Origin: Homarus americanus
Taxonomy: Eukaryota; Arthropoda; Malacostraca; Decapoda; Nephropidae
Assembly (NCBI RefSeq): GCF_018991925.1
Contig: NW_024737068.1
Coordinates: 8,597,837-8,661,836, forward strand
Reading direction: 5' to 3'
DNA: 64,000 nucleotides
The translations under genes and the position numbers were made by a program. Shown one piece after another: positions 10,555 through 23,456 of the stretch. Numbering within the stretch: position 1 is the stretch's first letter; each line of letters begins with the position of its first letter. The notes below the pieces were generated by a model. The model ran no database searches and had not been told where the DNA came from. It saw nothing but the letters and a program-made list of their open reading frames with translations.

Positions 10555-11222
10555 TTTCTGTGTACTATCTCCCCCTCAGCACCCCCCCACCCCACCCCCA
10601 CCCCAACCTTTCATTTATCTCTCTGTCTTCCCTCCCTCCCTCCCTTCCCTCCTTCCCTTCCCTTCCCTCCCTTCCCTCCCTCCTTACTGTATATTTTCCT
10701 CACGTTCCTACCTCCATCACTATACTATCACCAACCACCACCACCACTACCTGCTATTACCAACGACCACCAGCACTACCTAGCACCACCAATACCAGTC
10801 ATCACCACCACTACTACCTCCCACTACCACTGCCTACCACCACCAACACTATCACCCCACCACCCCATCTACCACCCCACATCTACCACCACCCCGTCAG
10901 CACCACCCACCACCACCACCATCAGGGCGGGTGTAATTGCCGTCTTCCGGACTGGGTGGGCGCCTCGGGGCAAGGCTAGCGGCAACCCTCCCACCCTCAT
11001 GTATGTATGGTTCCATCCAGCCCAGCCCAGCCCAGCCCATACCAGTCCACCCCATACCAACCCATCCTAGACCATCCCATCCCATCCCCGCACACCTCAA
11101 CCCACCTTAGTCCACCCCACCCCACCCACCCCAACCCAGCCCAATCCACCCCAGCCCACCCAAGCTCACTTCAGTCCACCCTAACCTACGTAATACATCC
11201 CCAACCCAACCCATCCCAACCC
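10555..11222. repeat. C-rich tandem tracts: CCCT, CCACCA and CCCATCC
   Basis: Three adjoining low-complexity blocks: CCCTT/CCCCACC at 10565-10690, CCACCACTACC-like trinucleotide units at 10730-10925, and CCCAGCCCA or CCCATCCCA units at 11010-11222. A short non-repetitive piece lies at 10930-11005. No gene is supported. Confidence 0.75.
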
Positions 11223-11635
11223 ACTGGCCTAAGCCTTCCCTGACCGGCCTGGGTAAGACCTCAGCTGACTCCGTAAGATAGTTCAGTACATTACACTTTA
11301 AGACAATTTACTATAATATAAGATAACGTATCACACTTTAAGATAGCCTCAGTATATCACACATATAACGCTCAATACATTCGGATATATACACATAATA
11401 TACATTTATCTCAAAAGACCCTTAGAAAATATCTAACTCTTCATCTTTCTCGAGACTATGAAAAATATCTTCATGTAAATCAAATATATCATCCGTAGGC
11501 CTATATCAAAACATGTAAATCGTCTCTAAGATTTATGTAAATGTGTATAAAATTGTGAATTGAAACCGTCTAAAAATATATCAAATTTCGTGAATAATTT
11601 TTTTGGGGTAAGTCAAGCGATGTTGTGTTGCATAT
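11223..11635. other. AT-rich unique stretch
   Basis: Contains several imperfect repeats of TTTAAGATA...CAGTA/TCACAC (11285-11370). No reading frame or RNA gene recognised. Confidence 0.5.
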
Positions 11636-11895
11636 AGAGGGAGAGTGAGGGAGAGGGTTAAAGGAGGGAAGAGAAGAGAGAGGGAAAGAAGGGGTGGAGC
11701 TAGGAAGAGGGGGTGAGGAAGAACGAAGGAGAGAAAAGGGGAGAGGAGGAGAGTAAGTGAGAGACGGGAAGGAGGGAGAAAAAATGAAAGGGAAAGGAGA
11801 AGAGAGAAGGAGATAAAGAGGTAGAGAAGAAGAGAAAGAGAATAAAAATAACAAGAAGAAAGGAAGAGAAGAAGAGGAAGAAAGAGAGAGAGAAA
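11636..11895. repeat. GA-rich purine tract
   Basis: About 260 bp almost only A and G (GAGAGGGAAAGAAGG-like). The minus-strand Leu/Phe/Ser frames across it are low-complexity. Confidence 0.8.
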
Positions 11896-12368
11896 AAGGT
11901 ACGAATCAAAAAAAAAAATAATCAAGACACAAAACAAAAATCAAATCAAAACTCAATACCCCTCTTAGCTGCCTGCCACCCCACTTCCCATTCACCCAAA
12001 ACAACATAATGAACTTTGGTGATAACTTTAAAACTACATACTTGTATCTTTAAAACATATCCAACCAGGTTTTCATATAATATTTGTTTGTCTTTCTTTT
12101 AACACGAATAAACCTGGCGAATCTTCGAATTAGTATGCACAGAGCGTTGAGGCAAAGCTTTTGTGAGTATGGTGAAGCAGTCGAGTCAGGTGAAGCAGTC
12201 GAGTCAGGTAAGTCAGTCATCAGTTTGTAGATGATGACAAGACCCACATTGTTTATTTTATGTCTTATATAAGTTGAGGATAAGTACAAGTAGGTGTGGT
12301 TAATGCCGCTTGTTAACTCGGGTATTTTACTTTTTTCTACTATTCTCTTGTATCATTTCTCTTTCTGA
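11896..12368. other. Unique stretch, no gene recognised
   Basis: Includes a short duplication GAAGCAGTCGAGTCAGGT at 12173-12208. Nothing else stands out. Confidence 0.5.
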
Positions 12369-12473
12369 TACATACATACATACATACATACATACATACA
12401 TACATACATACATACATACATACATACATACATAGGGTACACTAACAAAAATTTCTTCCATATTTTTCAGATC

Positions 12474-12514
<41 letters not shown>
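12369..12514. repeat. (CATA)n and (CA)n microsatellites
   Basis: About 16 CATA units at 12369-12433, then a CA run at 12476-12513. Confidence 0.95.
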
Positions 12515-12517
<3 letters not shown>

Positions 12518-12639
12518 CCTTTCTCTCTCCCTCAGTACTGACCAAAGATGGATATTTGCGGAGATGTTCTCTAGGTCAAAATTGTAACGGTGAACACACT
12601 TATTATCACCCAACTCACTGCATCATCCATCACGCTGTT

Positions 12640-13622
12640 GGTGGTGATAGTGTGGTGGTGTGTGGTGTGTTAGTGTTGATAGGTGTAGTGTGTCGTGGTG
12701 GTGGTGCTCAAATGGTGTTGGGTGGTGATAGTGTGGTAGTGTCGTGGTGGTAGGTGTAGTGGTGGTGTTGAGTGGTGATAGTGTGGTGGTGTGGTGGTGG
12801 TAATTATGGTGGTGGTGGTGGTGGTGGTGTGTGGGTGGTGGTGTGGTGGTGGTGGTGGTGTGGTGGTGGTGTGTGGTGGTGGTGGTGGTGGTGTGGTGGT
12901 GGGTGGTGGTGTGTGGTGGTGGTGGTGGTGGTGTGGTGGTGGTGGTGGTGGTGTGGTGGTGTGTGGTGGTGGTGGTGGTGGTGGTGGTGGTGGTGGTGGT
13001 GGTGGTGGTGTGGTGGTGGTGTGGTGGTGGTGTGGTGTGGTGGTGGTGGTGGTGGTGGTGGTGGTGGTGGTGGTGGTGGTGGTGGTGGTGTGGTGGTGGT
13101 GGTGGTGTGTGGTGGTGTGGTGGTGTGGTGGTGGTGGTGGTGGTGGTGTGGTGGTGGTGGTGGTGGTGTGGTGTGGTGGTGGTGGTGGTGGTGGTGGTGG
13201 TGGTGGTGGTGGTGGTGGTGTGGTGTGTGTGGTGTGGTGGTGGTGGTGGTGGTGGTGGTGGTGGTGTGGTGGGGTGGTGGTGGTGGTGGTGGTGGTGGTG
13301 GTGGTGGTGGTGAGGTGGTGGTGGTGTTGTTGGTGGTGGTGGTGGTGGTGTGGTGGTGGTATGGTGGTGTGGTGGTGGTGGTGGTGGTGGTGGTGGTGGT
13401 GGTGGTGGTGGTGGTGGTGGTGGTGGTGGTGGTGGTGGTGGTGGTGGTGGTGGTGGTGGTGGTGGTGGTGGTGGTGGTGGTATGTTATGTGGTGGTGGTG
13501 GTGGTGTGGTGGTGGTGGTGGTGGTGGTGGTGGTGGTGGTAGTGTGGTGGTGGTGGTGGTGTGTGGTGGTGGTGGTGAAGTAGTGGTGGTGGTGGTGGGG
13601 AGTGAGGTAGTGTAGTAGTGGT
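12640..13622. repeat. GTG/TGG trinucleotide megatract
   Basis: Nearly 1 kb of G and T only, mostly GGT units broken by extra GT. The longest uninterrupted GGT block is about 110 bp at 13371-13481. Frames on the plus strand are poly-Gly, poly-Val or poly-Trp/Cys depending on phase. They are open by composition only. Confidence 0.95.
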
Positions 13623-13659
13623 GTGGTGTCTAGGTTAGGTTCGGATCATCTCACATCCA

Positions 13660-13854
13660 TTTCCCACCCCCCTCTTCTCTCTCCCTTTACACACAATCCT
13701 CAGTCCCAGTTTCCCCTCCGCTACCTCTACTTTCCCCCTCCTCCTCACTCCCTCCCTCCTCTCCCCTCCTCCCTTACCTTCTCCTCCTCTTCGTCCTCCT
13801 CCCCTACCTCCTCCTCGTCCTCCTGTCGATCTCCAGCACCGCCTCCCAGGTCCG

Positions 13855-13921
<67 letters not shown>
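13660..13921. repeat. Pyrimidine tract ending in (CT)n
   Basis: CTCC/CTTC-rich sequence from 13660, ending in an uninterrupted CT run of about 33 units at 13856-13921. Confidence 0.85.
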
Positions 13922-13925
<4 letters not shown>

Positions 13926-14225
13926 TATACATGTACGTATGTATGTATATGTCATCACTTCCTCGCCATTCACCCACAATACATTAACTCCCTACCTTTA
14001 ACACGATAGTGCCAGCACGGGCAATCAATAGCGCCTGGCGATTCATTACACCTCACAGTAAGACATATGGAAGAAAGCCAGACGAACATATGCTCGCCTT
14101 TTGCCTACAGTGGCGTTGATTTATGATAATTGACAGTTCTGGCCGATGATTAACTGTTCCACTGTTACCAATACATTTAGCATCGTCTAATAACACACTG
14201 CTCCATTGTTACCATATAAACCTGC
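13922..14225. other. Short unique island
   Basis: About 300 bp of non-repetitive, balanced-composition sequence between two large repeat blocks. It contains ATTTATGATAATTGACAG and GATGATTAACTG, homeodomain-like AT-rich words, but no open frame of note. It could be a conserved non-coding element; there is no direct support. Confidence 0.4.
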
Positions 14226-17200
14226 CACCTCTTACAGGTACCTTAGCTACGACCACCACCCACCTGCCACCCTGCTACAGACACCTTAGCTACGACCACC
14301 ACCCACCTGCCACCACTTACAGGTGGCTTAGCTACGACCACCACCCACCTGCCACCTCCTACAGGTACCTTAGCTGACGACCACCACCCACCTGCCACCC
14401 TCCTACAGACACCTTAGCTACGACCACCACCCACCTGCCACCCCCTGCTACAGGTAATTGTAGCTGACCCCCACCCACCTGCCACCCTCCTACAGGTACC
14501 TTAGCTTCACGACCACCACCCACCTGCCACCCTCCTACAGGTACCTTAGCTACGACCACCACCCACCTGCCACCCTCTTACAGGTACCTTAGCCTTAGCT
14601 TCGACCACCACCCACCTGCCACCCCTCCTACAGGTACCTTAGCTACGACCACCACCCACCTGCCACCCTGCTACAGGTACAGGCCCTTAGCTTCCGACCA
14701 CCACCCACCTGCCACCCTCTTACAGGTACCTTAGCTACGACCACCACCCACCTGCCACCCTCCTACAGGTACCTTGCCTTTCACGACCACCCACCCACCT
14801 GCCACCCTGCTGGTACCTTAGCTACGACCACCCACCTGCCACCCTCCTACGAATTTACCTTGGCCCGACCACCACCACCTGCCACCCTCCCTACCACAGG
14901 TACCTTAGCTACGACCACCACCCACCTGCCACCCTGCTACAGGTACATGCTTCGACCACCACCACCTGCCCTGCTACAGACACCCCTTGGCTGACCACCA
15001 CCCACCTGCCACCCTCCTACAGGTACCTTAGCACAACCACCACCCACCTGCCACCCCTACCACAGGTACCTTAGCTACGACCACCACCCACCTGCCACCC
15101 TGCTACAGACACCTTAGCTACGACCACCACCCACCTGCCACCCTCCTACAGGTACCTTAGCTTCCATGACCACCACCCACCTGCCACCTGCTACAGGTAC
15201 TCTTGCTACAGACACCTTAGCTACCACCACCCACCTGCCACCCTGCCACCCTCCCACAGGTAGCCTGCAAGAATCTCTGCTACAGGTACCTTAGCTACGA
15301 CCACCACCTGCCACCCTCCTACAGGCACCTTACGACCACCACCCACCTGTTACGGTACCAGAAGCCACCACCACCCACCTGCCACCCCCTCCCTACAGGT
15401 ACCTTAGCTACGACCACCACCACCCACCTGCCACCCTGCTACAGACACCTTAGCCCACCACCCACCTGGCCACCCTCCTACAGGTACCTTAGCCACCCAC
15501 CCACCTGCCACCCCACACCACCACACCTTAGCCACCACCCACCTGCTACCCTCTCCTACAGGTACCTTAGCTGACCACCACTCCACCTGCCACCCTCTGC
15601 AGACTTGACAGACCACCACCCACCTGTCCTACCTTAGCTACTGCCACCCTGCTACAGGTACCGCTACGACCACCACCCACCTGCCACCCTCCTCCTACAG
15701 GTACCTTAGCTACGACCACCACCCACCTGCCACCCCTGGCTTAGGCCATGACCACCACCCACCTGCCACCACCAGCTACGACCTCCCCCACAGGCACCTT
15801 AGCTGGCGACCACCACCCACCTGCCACCCCTGCCAGACACCTTAGCCTGCACCCTCCCACAGGTACCCTTAGCTACGACCACCACCCACCTGCCACCCTG
15901 CTACAGGTACCTTAGCTACGACCACCACCCACCTGCCACAGACACCTTAGAAGCATGACCACCACCCACCTGGCCACCCTCCCACAGGTACCTTAGCTGA
16001 CCACCACCCACCTGCCACCCCTGCTGGTACCTTAGCTACGACCACCACCCACCTGCCACCCACCCACCCACCTCCACCTCCTGCAGGCAAGTGAGCCACC
16101 ACCCACCTGCCAGCCTCCCTAGGTACCTTGCTGCTTCCCGACCACCACCCACCTGACCACCACCCACCTGCCACCTCCTACAGGCACCTTTTACAGGTAC
16201 ATACTACGACCACCACCCACCTGCCACCCTGCTACTAGCAGGCCACCCTCCTACAGGTACCTTGCTTCCCGACCACCACCCTGCCACCCCTGCTACAGGT
16301 ACCACCACCCACCTGCCACCCCCACCATGCTACAGACACCTTAGCTACGACCACCACCTGCCACTCCTACAAATTACCTTAGCCGACCCCACCCACCTGC
16401 TACAGACACCTTAGCTACGACCACCACCCACCTGCCACCTGCTACTCCACCACCCTGCCACAGGCCTTGCAACTGACCACCACCCACCTGCCACCCTGCT
16501 ACAGACACCTTGTTCTGACTGACCACCACCCACCTGCCCCTCCTTCAGGTACCTTGCTACGACCACCACCCACCTGCCACCTGCTACAGGTACCTTGCTT
16601 CCACGACCACCACCCACCTGCCACCCCTCCTACAGGTACCTTGTAGCTACAGCCACCACCCACCTGCCACCCCTGCTACAGGTACCTTGCTTCCCGACCA
16701 CCACCACCTGCCACCCTCCTACAGGTACCTGCTGACCACCACCCACCTGCCACCCCTGCTACAGACACCTTAGCTTCCCGACCACCACCCACCTACCTGA
16801 CCACCACCCACCTGCCACCTGCTGCTACAGACACCTTAGCACCTTAGCTACGACCACCACCCACCTGCCACCCCTGCTACAGACACCTTAGCTACGACCA
16901 CCACCCACCTGCCACCCTGCTACAGACACCTTAGCTACGACCACCACCCACCTGCCACCCTACAGGCACCTTCTACGACCACCACCCACCTGCCACCTGC
17001 TACAGACACCTAGCTACGAGACCACCACTCCACCCGCGACCACCACCCACCTGCCACCCGACCACCACCCACTCTGCCACCCTGCTACAGGCACCTTATC
17101 TTACGACCACCGCCACCTGCCACCCCTGCTACAGGCACCTTAGCTGCCACCCTCTGCTACGGACCACCACACCCTCCTACAGGCACCGCGCCCAGCTACG

Positions 17201-17745
17201 ACCACCACCCACCTGCCACCCTGCTACACCTTAGCTACGACCACCACCCCACCTGCCACCCTGCTACAGGCACCTTAGCTTCCGACCACCACCCGCCTGC
17301 CACCTGCTGGGCACCTTACTACCACCACCCCACCTGCTACAGGCACCTTAGCTACGACCACCACCCTACCTTACCACTACGCTACAGCCACCCCTGCTAC
17401 AGGCTTAGCTACGACCACCACCCACCTGCTACCCTCTTACAGTTACCTTAGCTGACCACCACCCACCTGCCACCCTGCTACAGGCACCTTGCTACGACCA
17501 CCACCCTCCTACAGGCACCTTAGCTGCGAGCTACAGACCACGACACCCATCTGCCACCCTGCTACAGGCACCTTAGCTACGACCACCCACCTGCTCCTAC
17601 AGGCACCTTAGCTACGACCACCCGCACCTTAGCTGACCACCACCAGCACCTTACCGGCACCTGACCACCACCCCATCTACCACCTGCTACAGGCACCTTA
17701 GCTGACCACCACCCATCTACCACCCACCCACCCACGATAACACCC
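14226..17745. repeat. 43-bp satellite array, about 3.5 kb
   Basis: Around 80 degenerate copies of a unit near 43 bp. The order within a unit is CTACAGGTACCTTAGC, TACGACCACCACCCACC, TGCCACCCTCC. Copies at 14230-15200 are the most regular. Later copies carry many insertions and deletions, and GGTACC alternates with AGACACC and AGGCACC variants. The frequent small indels, often several per unit, could reflect true divergence or assembly error from noisy long reads. No gene is supported. Confidence 0.92.
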
Positions 17746-17772
17746 ATTCGCATCTACCTTCAGGAGCGACAC

Positions 17773-17937
<165 letters not shown>

Positions 17938-18380
17938 TAGGATATAGGAAACTGTTCCATCCACGTGAGTTCGGAAGATTTAGTTCATTGATTGATCGAT
18001 TGAATTGTTTATTGGTTGATCGATAGACTTCGTAATGGAACAGGTGATTGACTGGCTGGTTCGCTGGTTAGTTGAGAGAGATGGATGGATGGAAGGATGG
18101 ATGGATGGATGGATGGCTATCAGTGTCTCGGCACCGAACGCGTACAGTGGCATGTCAGAGAGCCATCCCCACACGTTTACGATGAAGCCCCATTAGCCAC
18201 TATTTACCATTACCAATAACCGTGTATCTAATGTTCTAAACCCACACATTAGAATCCCCACAGGAGGTATTACCCATTAAAGCCACAATATCCCCTTTGT
18301 GGAGGCTTTATGGGTACAATTTGTGAGTTTAAACGGAGGTGGTCTTTCGTTATATCGGGGTAGTGGTGGAGTTACGTTGG
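17938..18380. other. Mostly unique stretch with a GGAT microsatellite
   Basis: Contains (ATTGATTGATCGATTG) tetranucleotide-like sequence at 17985-18025 and GGAT units at 18082-18117. No gene recognised. Confidence 0.5.
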
Positions 18381-18393
18381 TGTGTGTGTGTAT

Positions 18394-18431
<38 letters not shown>

Positions 18432-18572
18432 GTGTGTGTGTGTAACTGTCGGTCGTAAATTTTCCTGACTTCTGATTGGCTTGCAGTCGTAAGGTTTTGG
18501 ATCACGCAGCAACAGCGGGGCCTTTGTCAATATCCGATTAAAATAAAATATCATCCACACACCCACACTCAC

Positions 18573-18606
<34 letters not shown>

Positions 18607-18787
18607 AAAACTTACATTAACTTACTCTCAAACGTACAGTTAGCGACCATCCCCCGGGTCCACAGAGACAGGTAAACAGGGGGAGCAGGTAACATTGCCT
18701 CTCTGGTTCTCAATGTAAGACGCTGGAACAGGAAGTTCGTTGTCCTTGAGTCCCTTCCTTGCTGTTTTATCTGACCAGGAACCTGGA

Positions 18788-18846
<59 letters not shown>

Positions 18847-18881
18847 CAATTTCACACATCATTACCCAAATAACCGTTCTG

Positions 18882-18933
<52 letters not shown>

Positions 18934-18950
18934 TCTGTGTGTGCGTGTGT
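18381..18950. repeat. Cluster of TG and CA microsatellites
   Basis: TG with a CGCGCGCG centre at 18381-18443, CA at 18569-18604, CA at 18788-18844, and TG with GCGT units at 18879-18950. The unique spacer 18605-18787 holds no convincing coding frame. Confidence 0.85.
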
Positions 18951-19799
18951 TAGGGTCGAGATGGTCACTCAAGTCACAAGAGTGTTAGGTATTGAAATCC
19001 ACTAGTCTTAATCCCTTCAATTGTCTGGTAATGGTCGTGGTTGAGGTCAATAATCCTTTGCAAGTGATAGAAGCAATTGCATGCATCATGGGGTGAGTAG
19101 ATAATGGTAAAAGATATTAAGGTTAAGATTGGATCAGCTGTGAGGTCCCATCCACTCCCGCCTCATTGTGAAGAGGTTGCCGTGGTTTATCCTACCAGAT
19201 TGTATTGCCTTCCTTGTTTTGAACTAATAGTGTGTGTGTGTGTAATCTCTATCTCTCTCTCTCTCTCTCTCTCTGTTCTGCATTCGTACTTCAACAGGTG
19301 ATACTTAAGACTCGAACACTGACTGCAGCAATTACGACATAAAACCCTCACCTAAGAAGAAACATCCATCAACCAGATCAGGAAATAAGGAAAACAAATG
19401 CCAGAAATCACCACCATCAGTACGGGTAATCAAGAAGGCCAGAGTTAGACGATCGTTCGCTCGCCTTTTACTCTCCCCTGTGACACGAGCATTAAATCTT
19501 CGCCAGTGTGTGTGTGTTCACGTAGAGACACTCAGCGGGGATAGAGAACCTTGAGTTACATTACCCACCTACGTGACAGTAAGCCTTCCCTCCCCTCCTC
19601 CCAGCTTTGTCATGGGCTCTGTTGACTATGACAGCTCGTGCCAGGTTGTGTCATGGCCTGGGATGAGTCACCGAGCTCACCCTCTCCTCTTTGCTACGTC
19701 GTCGATGAGGGCATGGGGGCAGGTCAGGCAAGAAAGAGGGTCATACTTGGTATCCTGTGGAGCCCTTTGTCAGTTACGGTATAGTTTAGGAGGGGGTTT
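18951..19799. other. Mostly unique stretch
   Basis: Only short TG (19227-19242) and CT (19250-19275) runs are repetitive. An acceptor-like CCTCCCCTCCTCCCAG ends at 19609 and opens into a frame ([17 protein letters not shown]...) that runs into the next microsatellite. No protein family is recognised and I do not call a gene. Confidence 0.45.
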
Positions 19800-19804
19800 G
19801 GTAT

Positions 19805-20189
19805 CGCTGTCCATCCATCCTTCCATCCATCCATCCATCCACCCTTCCTTTCCTTCCATCCATCCATCCATCCATCCATCCATCCTTCCTTCCGTCCATC
19901 CATCCATCCATCCACCCTTCCTTCCTTCCATCCATCCATCCATCCATCCATCCATCCTTCCTTCCGTCCATCCATCCATCCATCCATCCTTCCTTCCTTC
20001 CGTCCATCCATCCATCCTTCCTTCCGTCCATCCATCCATCCATCCATCCTTCCTTCCTTCCGTCCATCCATCCATCCATCCATCCATCCTTCCTTCCGTC
20101 CGTCCACCCATCCATCCATCCATCCTTCCATCCTTCCTTCCGTCCATCCATCCATCCATCCTTCCTTCCGTCCATCCACCCATCCACTT
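19805..20189. repeat. (CATC)n/(CTTC)n tetranucleotide tract
   Basis: About 385 bp of CATC units interrupted regularly by CTTCCTTC and CGTC. Long frames on both strands are Ser/Ile/His/Pro or Asp/Gly/Trp/Met repeats and are artefacts of the tract. Confidence 0.95.
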
Positions 20190-20277
20190 CTCTTTTATTT
20201 CGTTCGTAATAATTTTTCTTATGTACACAAATACAAAACTTTTTCCAAAGGTCAACACACTTCTCTCCCCACCCTAC

Positions 20278-20333
20278 ACATGTCTTCATCACCATCAACA
20301 CCATCACCATCACCATCACCACCATCACCAATC
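20278..20333. repeat. (CACCAT)n microsatellite
   Basis: CATCAC/CACCAT hexanucleotide units. Confidence 0.8.
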
Positions 20334-20591
20334 CCTTAACACTAGGATGAACACATGTAACACTTTCTCACATGACTAACAGAAGTTAAATCATTACCCG
20401 CTGCATCGTCTCAGAGTAACACTGCTTCTACCCTTGAGACCGAGTTAACGCTCTTGATATATCTCTCTCTCCATGTATGCCGTTCATTATCTCTATGTTA
20501 TAATCATTATTTATCAAACTATTCCTCTTCTCTCCAATTGCTCTGGGGATAATTTACTTACGAGATATATAACGTCATGGAATTTGTAATG

Positions 20592-21000
20592 GAGCTCAGG
20601 ATAGGTTAAAGAAACTTAACTTGCATTCCCTAGAAAGACGAAGAGTGCGGGGAGATATGATAGAAGTATTTAAGTGAGTAAAAGGAATCAATAAAGGGGA
20701 TATAGATAAAGTTCTTATAATATCCTAGCAGGATAGGACTCGGAGCAACGGATTCAAGTTGGATAAGTTTAGGTTTAGGAGGGAGATAGGAAGAAACTGG
20801 TTCACAAATAGGGTGGTGGACGAGTGGAACAAGCTTAGCAACTTTGTAGTAAGTGCGGGAACTCTGGAAAGTTTCAAAGGGAGGCTAGATAGATTCATGG
20901 ATGATAGAGAGTGGTAGTAACCCTCGACAGGAGCTGCCATGCACAGGCCAACCGGCCTATTGCAGACTCCTTATTTTCTTATGTTCTTAAGGGTTTTCTT
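20592..21000 (+). mobile_element. CR1 LINE 3' fragment, copy 1
   Basis: The 5'-truncated 3' end of a CR1-clade non-LTR retrotransposon. In sense on the plus strand it encodes the post-RT C-terminal region typical of CR1: LNLHSLERRRVRGD, then DRTRSNGFKLDKFRFRREIG, then NRVVDEWNKLSNFVV and SFKGRLDRFMDD, ending at a natural stop near 20914. Two in-frame stops interrupt it: TGA after the VFK codons near 20674 and TAG before the QDRTRSN codons near 20728. The 3' UTR (about 80 bp) contains CCAACCGGCCTATTGCAGAC and ends in TTTTCTTATGTTCTTA, the short 3'-terminal repeat shared by all CR1 copies here. It belongs to the same subfamily as the copies at 31194 and 37353. Confidence 0.92.
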
Positions 21001-21180
21001 ATTTTTGTTCATTTATAATCAACTTCGTGTTAGCTTTCCTTGGCTATGGTGAGGGAGCGGTCTATCACACACGCCAGTACACAGTATATGGTTAAGTATG
21101 TATGTTTTATGTTCAGATAACCACTAGGCAAAGGGAAATACGAGGACATCTGAGTGTTTTCCTTATTATTTCCATCTTTA

Positions 21181-21262
21181 AGTGTGTGGTGTGGTGTGGT
21201 GTGGTGTGGTGTGGTGTGGTGTGATGTGGTGTGGTGTGGTGTGGTGTAGTGTGGTGTGGTGA
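21181..21262. repeat. (TGTGG)n pentanucleotide microsatellite
   Basis: About 16 units with GA and TA variants. Confidence 0.9.
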
Positions 21263-23456
21263 GAGAGAAAGAGGGGTATATAAATGCCGTTAAATATACA
21301 GTACAGATCCGGGTGTGAAGGGAAGAGGGAGGGGTGGTGGTGGTGGTAGGAGGTGATGGGTTTAGGGATCCTTCCAGGTCCTTCCCCTCCTGCTGTTCCT
21401 GGCGACACCTCCTTGCCCCGCACCCTGTCATTGGGGCACCGGGGGACCCACTAATAGGACCCAAACCCATCTTACGCAGGGCCAAAACCCACCTTAGACA
21501 GTCACTGACACCCATATCCTACCTAAAGGAAAACCATCCTTCTGGGTAAGAGTTCACAGGAGTCAAAACACATCCTCTACCTCCTTCTTGTAGGATTCGG
21601 AAAATAGACTTTACTCTTAGGATTCGTACAGGAGAGAAGTCCTTTTAGTGGCGTCCTTGTGGCTTACGTCTATTGAGTCCCCGGATGGATTTTGTAAAGT
21701 CATTTGCTTTAGAACAATTACCACGAGGACGTTGTATTTGTTTCTGTCAGCGTGATACCGATACATCTGAACAAATGTTTAATTACGGTGTAGTAATTGA
21801 AGGACGGCATTTGTTTCTCTGAGGTCGTTTTTATTAGGTGTTAAGCCTCTAATAAAGAAATGGGCTGTGGGTGTGGGTTGGTGTGGGTTGGTCGGCCACC
21901 GCGGTACACTTTTAAAAAACCTGTCGTGTCGTGGGGTTTTTTTTTCTCGTGTTAATTTTTTTTCCTTCTTTACTTTCCAGGTGGGAGGAGTGAGTCACCT
22001 GGTGATATATCTCCTCCAAGAATCATTTTCTTGTTAGTCTCCAGCAGCTGGTCTACTCATCTCTTGTACCCATGTTAGGAAATACGTATTTTTCGCCTTG
22101 TATACACATGATTATTCATATATATTATATTCATTATCTACATATATATTCTACTCATAGATACGTACATTTACTATTTATTCATTACCACTCGTATCCT
22201 TTATCTCTCCAGCCATCTTACATTTTCCCTCATCTTCTCATTGTTTCTCATCCTCCATCCCCTCCCTCACTACACAAGAGTAGGTGTTCACTCATTAATG
22301 GGGTTGGCAGCTTGTCCCTCATAATGGGCAGCTTGTAGTGGACGGTGCCATCTGTTAACTAATGATCCTGTATTAATCTAGCTGGCCAGGAGAGGGTGGC
22401 CGTGTTTACCTCGCTGCTGGCCCAACAGACACCCGCTCTTGTACCAAGTTACCCCCTAAATTAGTCTATTTAATCAATGTGACGATTAGTGTACCTTTAC
22501 CTTCAGCCGAAATGCTTACGTGCGTATGAAAATTAGTATGCATGGAGGGAGGTTGTGTATGTATGTGTATGTAAATTTATATTCATGGAGGGAGGTTTGT
22601 GTATACCTGTGAATGTTCATATAAGTGTTAATGTATGTATGTAGATATGAAGATTTGTATGCGTAGAGGGAGGTTATGTATGCCTATGTATGTATGTGTT
22701 ATGTTAAGATTAAATGTACAAGTACAGTTGGGGACTTTTCCAGCTGTTACACTCAGTGTTGTCAATCCACCCTCTCAATGAGGTATGAACCCCGAGAAAC
22801 CGAAGCATTCATGAGTCTAGGGGTCCCTACTTAAACACAAGGTGCAATTCAATTACTGTCAGCTTTTTTTATGAAATATTGTTGTCAACATTAAGCAATA
22901 TCTACCATTTATTCATTGAGTGGTTTACGTTTGCTCTCATTTGCAGGTTGACCAGTAGTCGTAGCCTCGCACAGGTCCCTCTCTTATTATGGTTGTGTGC
23001 AGGTTAACGCTTAGCAAAGTACCACACAGATGTAATTCTTGTTATTTAACATACTGTAACACCCATGAAGGTTACTACATAGCCGCGCGCTCACACACAC
23101 ACACACACACACACTTTTTTTTTAGGTTACTATGGTCGGATACTTCTGCTTATTGCTTAAACCTGTTAGCAAATGTACGGGGCAGCCAAAGTGTTACGAG
23201 TTTGTGACTGGTTACTCGATCTTTTATCTTGTTTGCCATCGGCTCAAAGCGCAGTGGTAAAATTTTACTCGTTACATAAATTGATAGATGCAGTATGGGA
23301 GTTTATCACATTATACACCAAACTACCATGCTAATTAGCCTCCTCTGGGTCAAACATTGGGCTTTTCATCTATCTTTATAGTGATTTGAGAGATTATCGT
23401 AACATGATATTTACGCTAACAAAGTATATTGAAAGAATCTTCTCGTGTTCACTAAT
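21263..23456. other. Mostly unique sequence
   Basis: No gene recognised. At 22530-22700 three imperfect copies of GGAGGGAGGTT followed by TGTATG-rich sequence form a loose 75-85 bp minisatellite. A short CA run lies at 23092-23114. The fragment TGCTCTCATTTGCAG (22933-22947) looks like a splice acceptor, but no exon can be defined after it. Confidence 0.45.

Noticed and set aside
12772..13615. Long Gly/Val/Trp/Cys frames as a gene
   Set aside because: They are translations of the GTG repeat, open in all plus frames.
19573..20379. 268-codon frame with Ile/His/Pro/Ser repeats
   Set aside because: The bulk is the CATC/CTTC microsatellite; the short N-terminal unique part has no recognisable domain.
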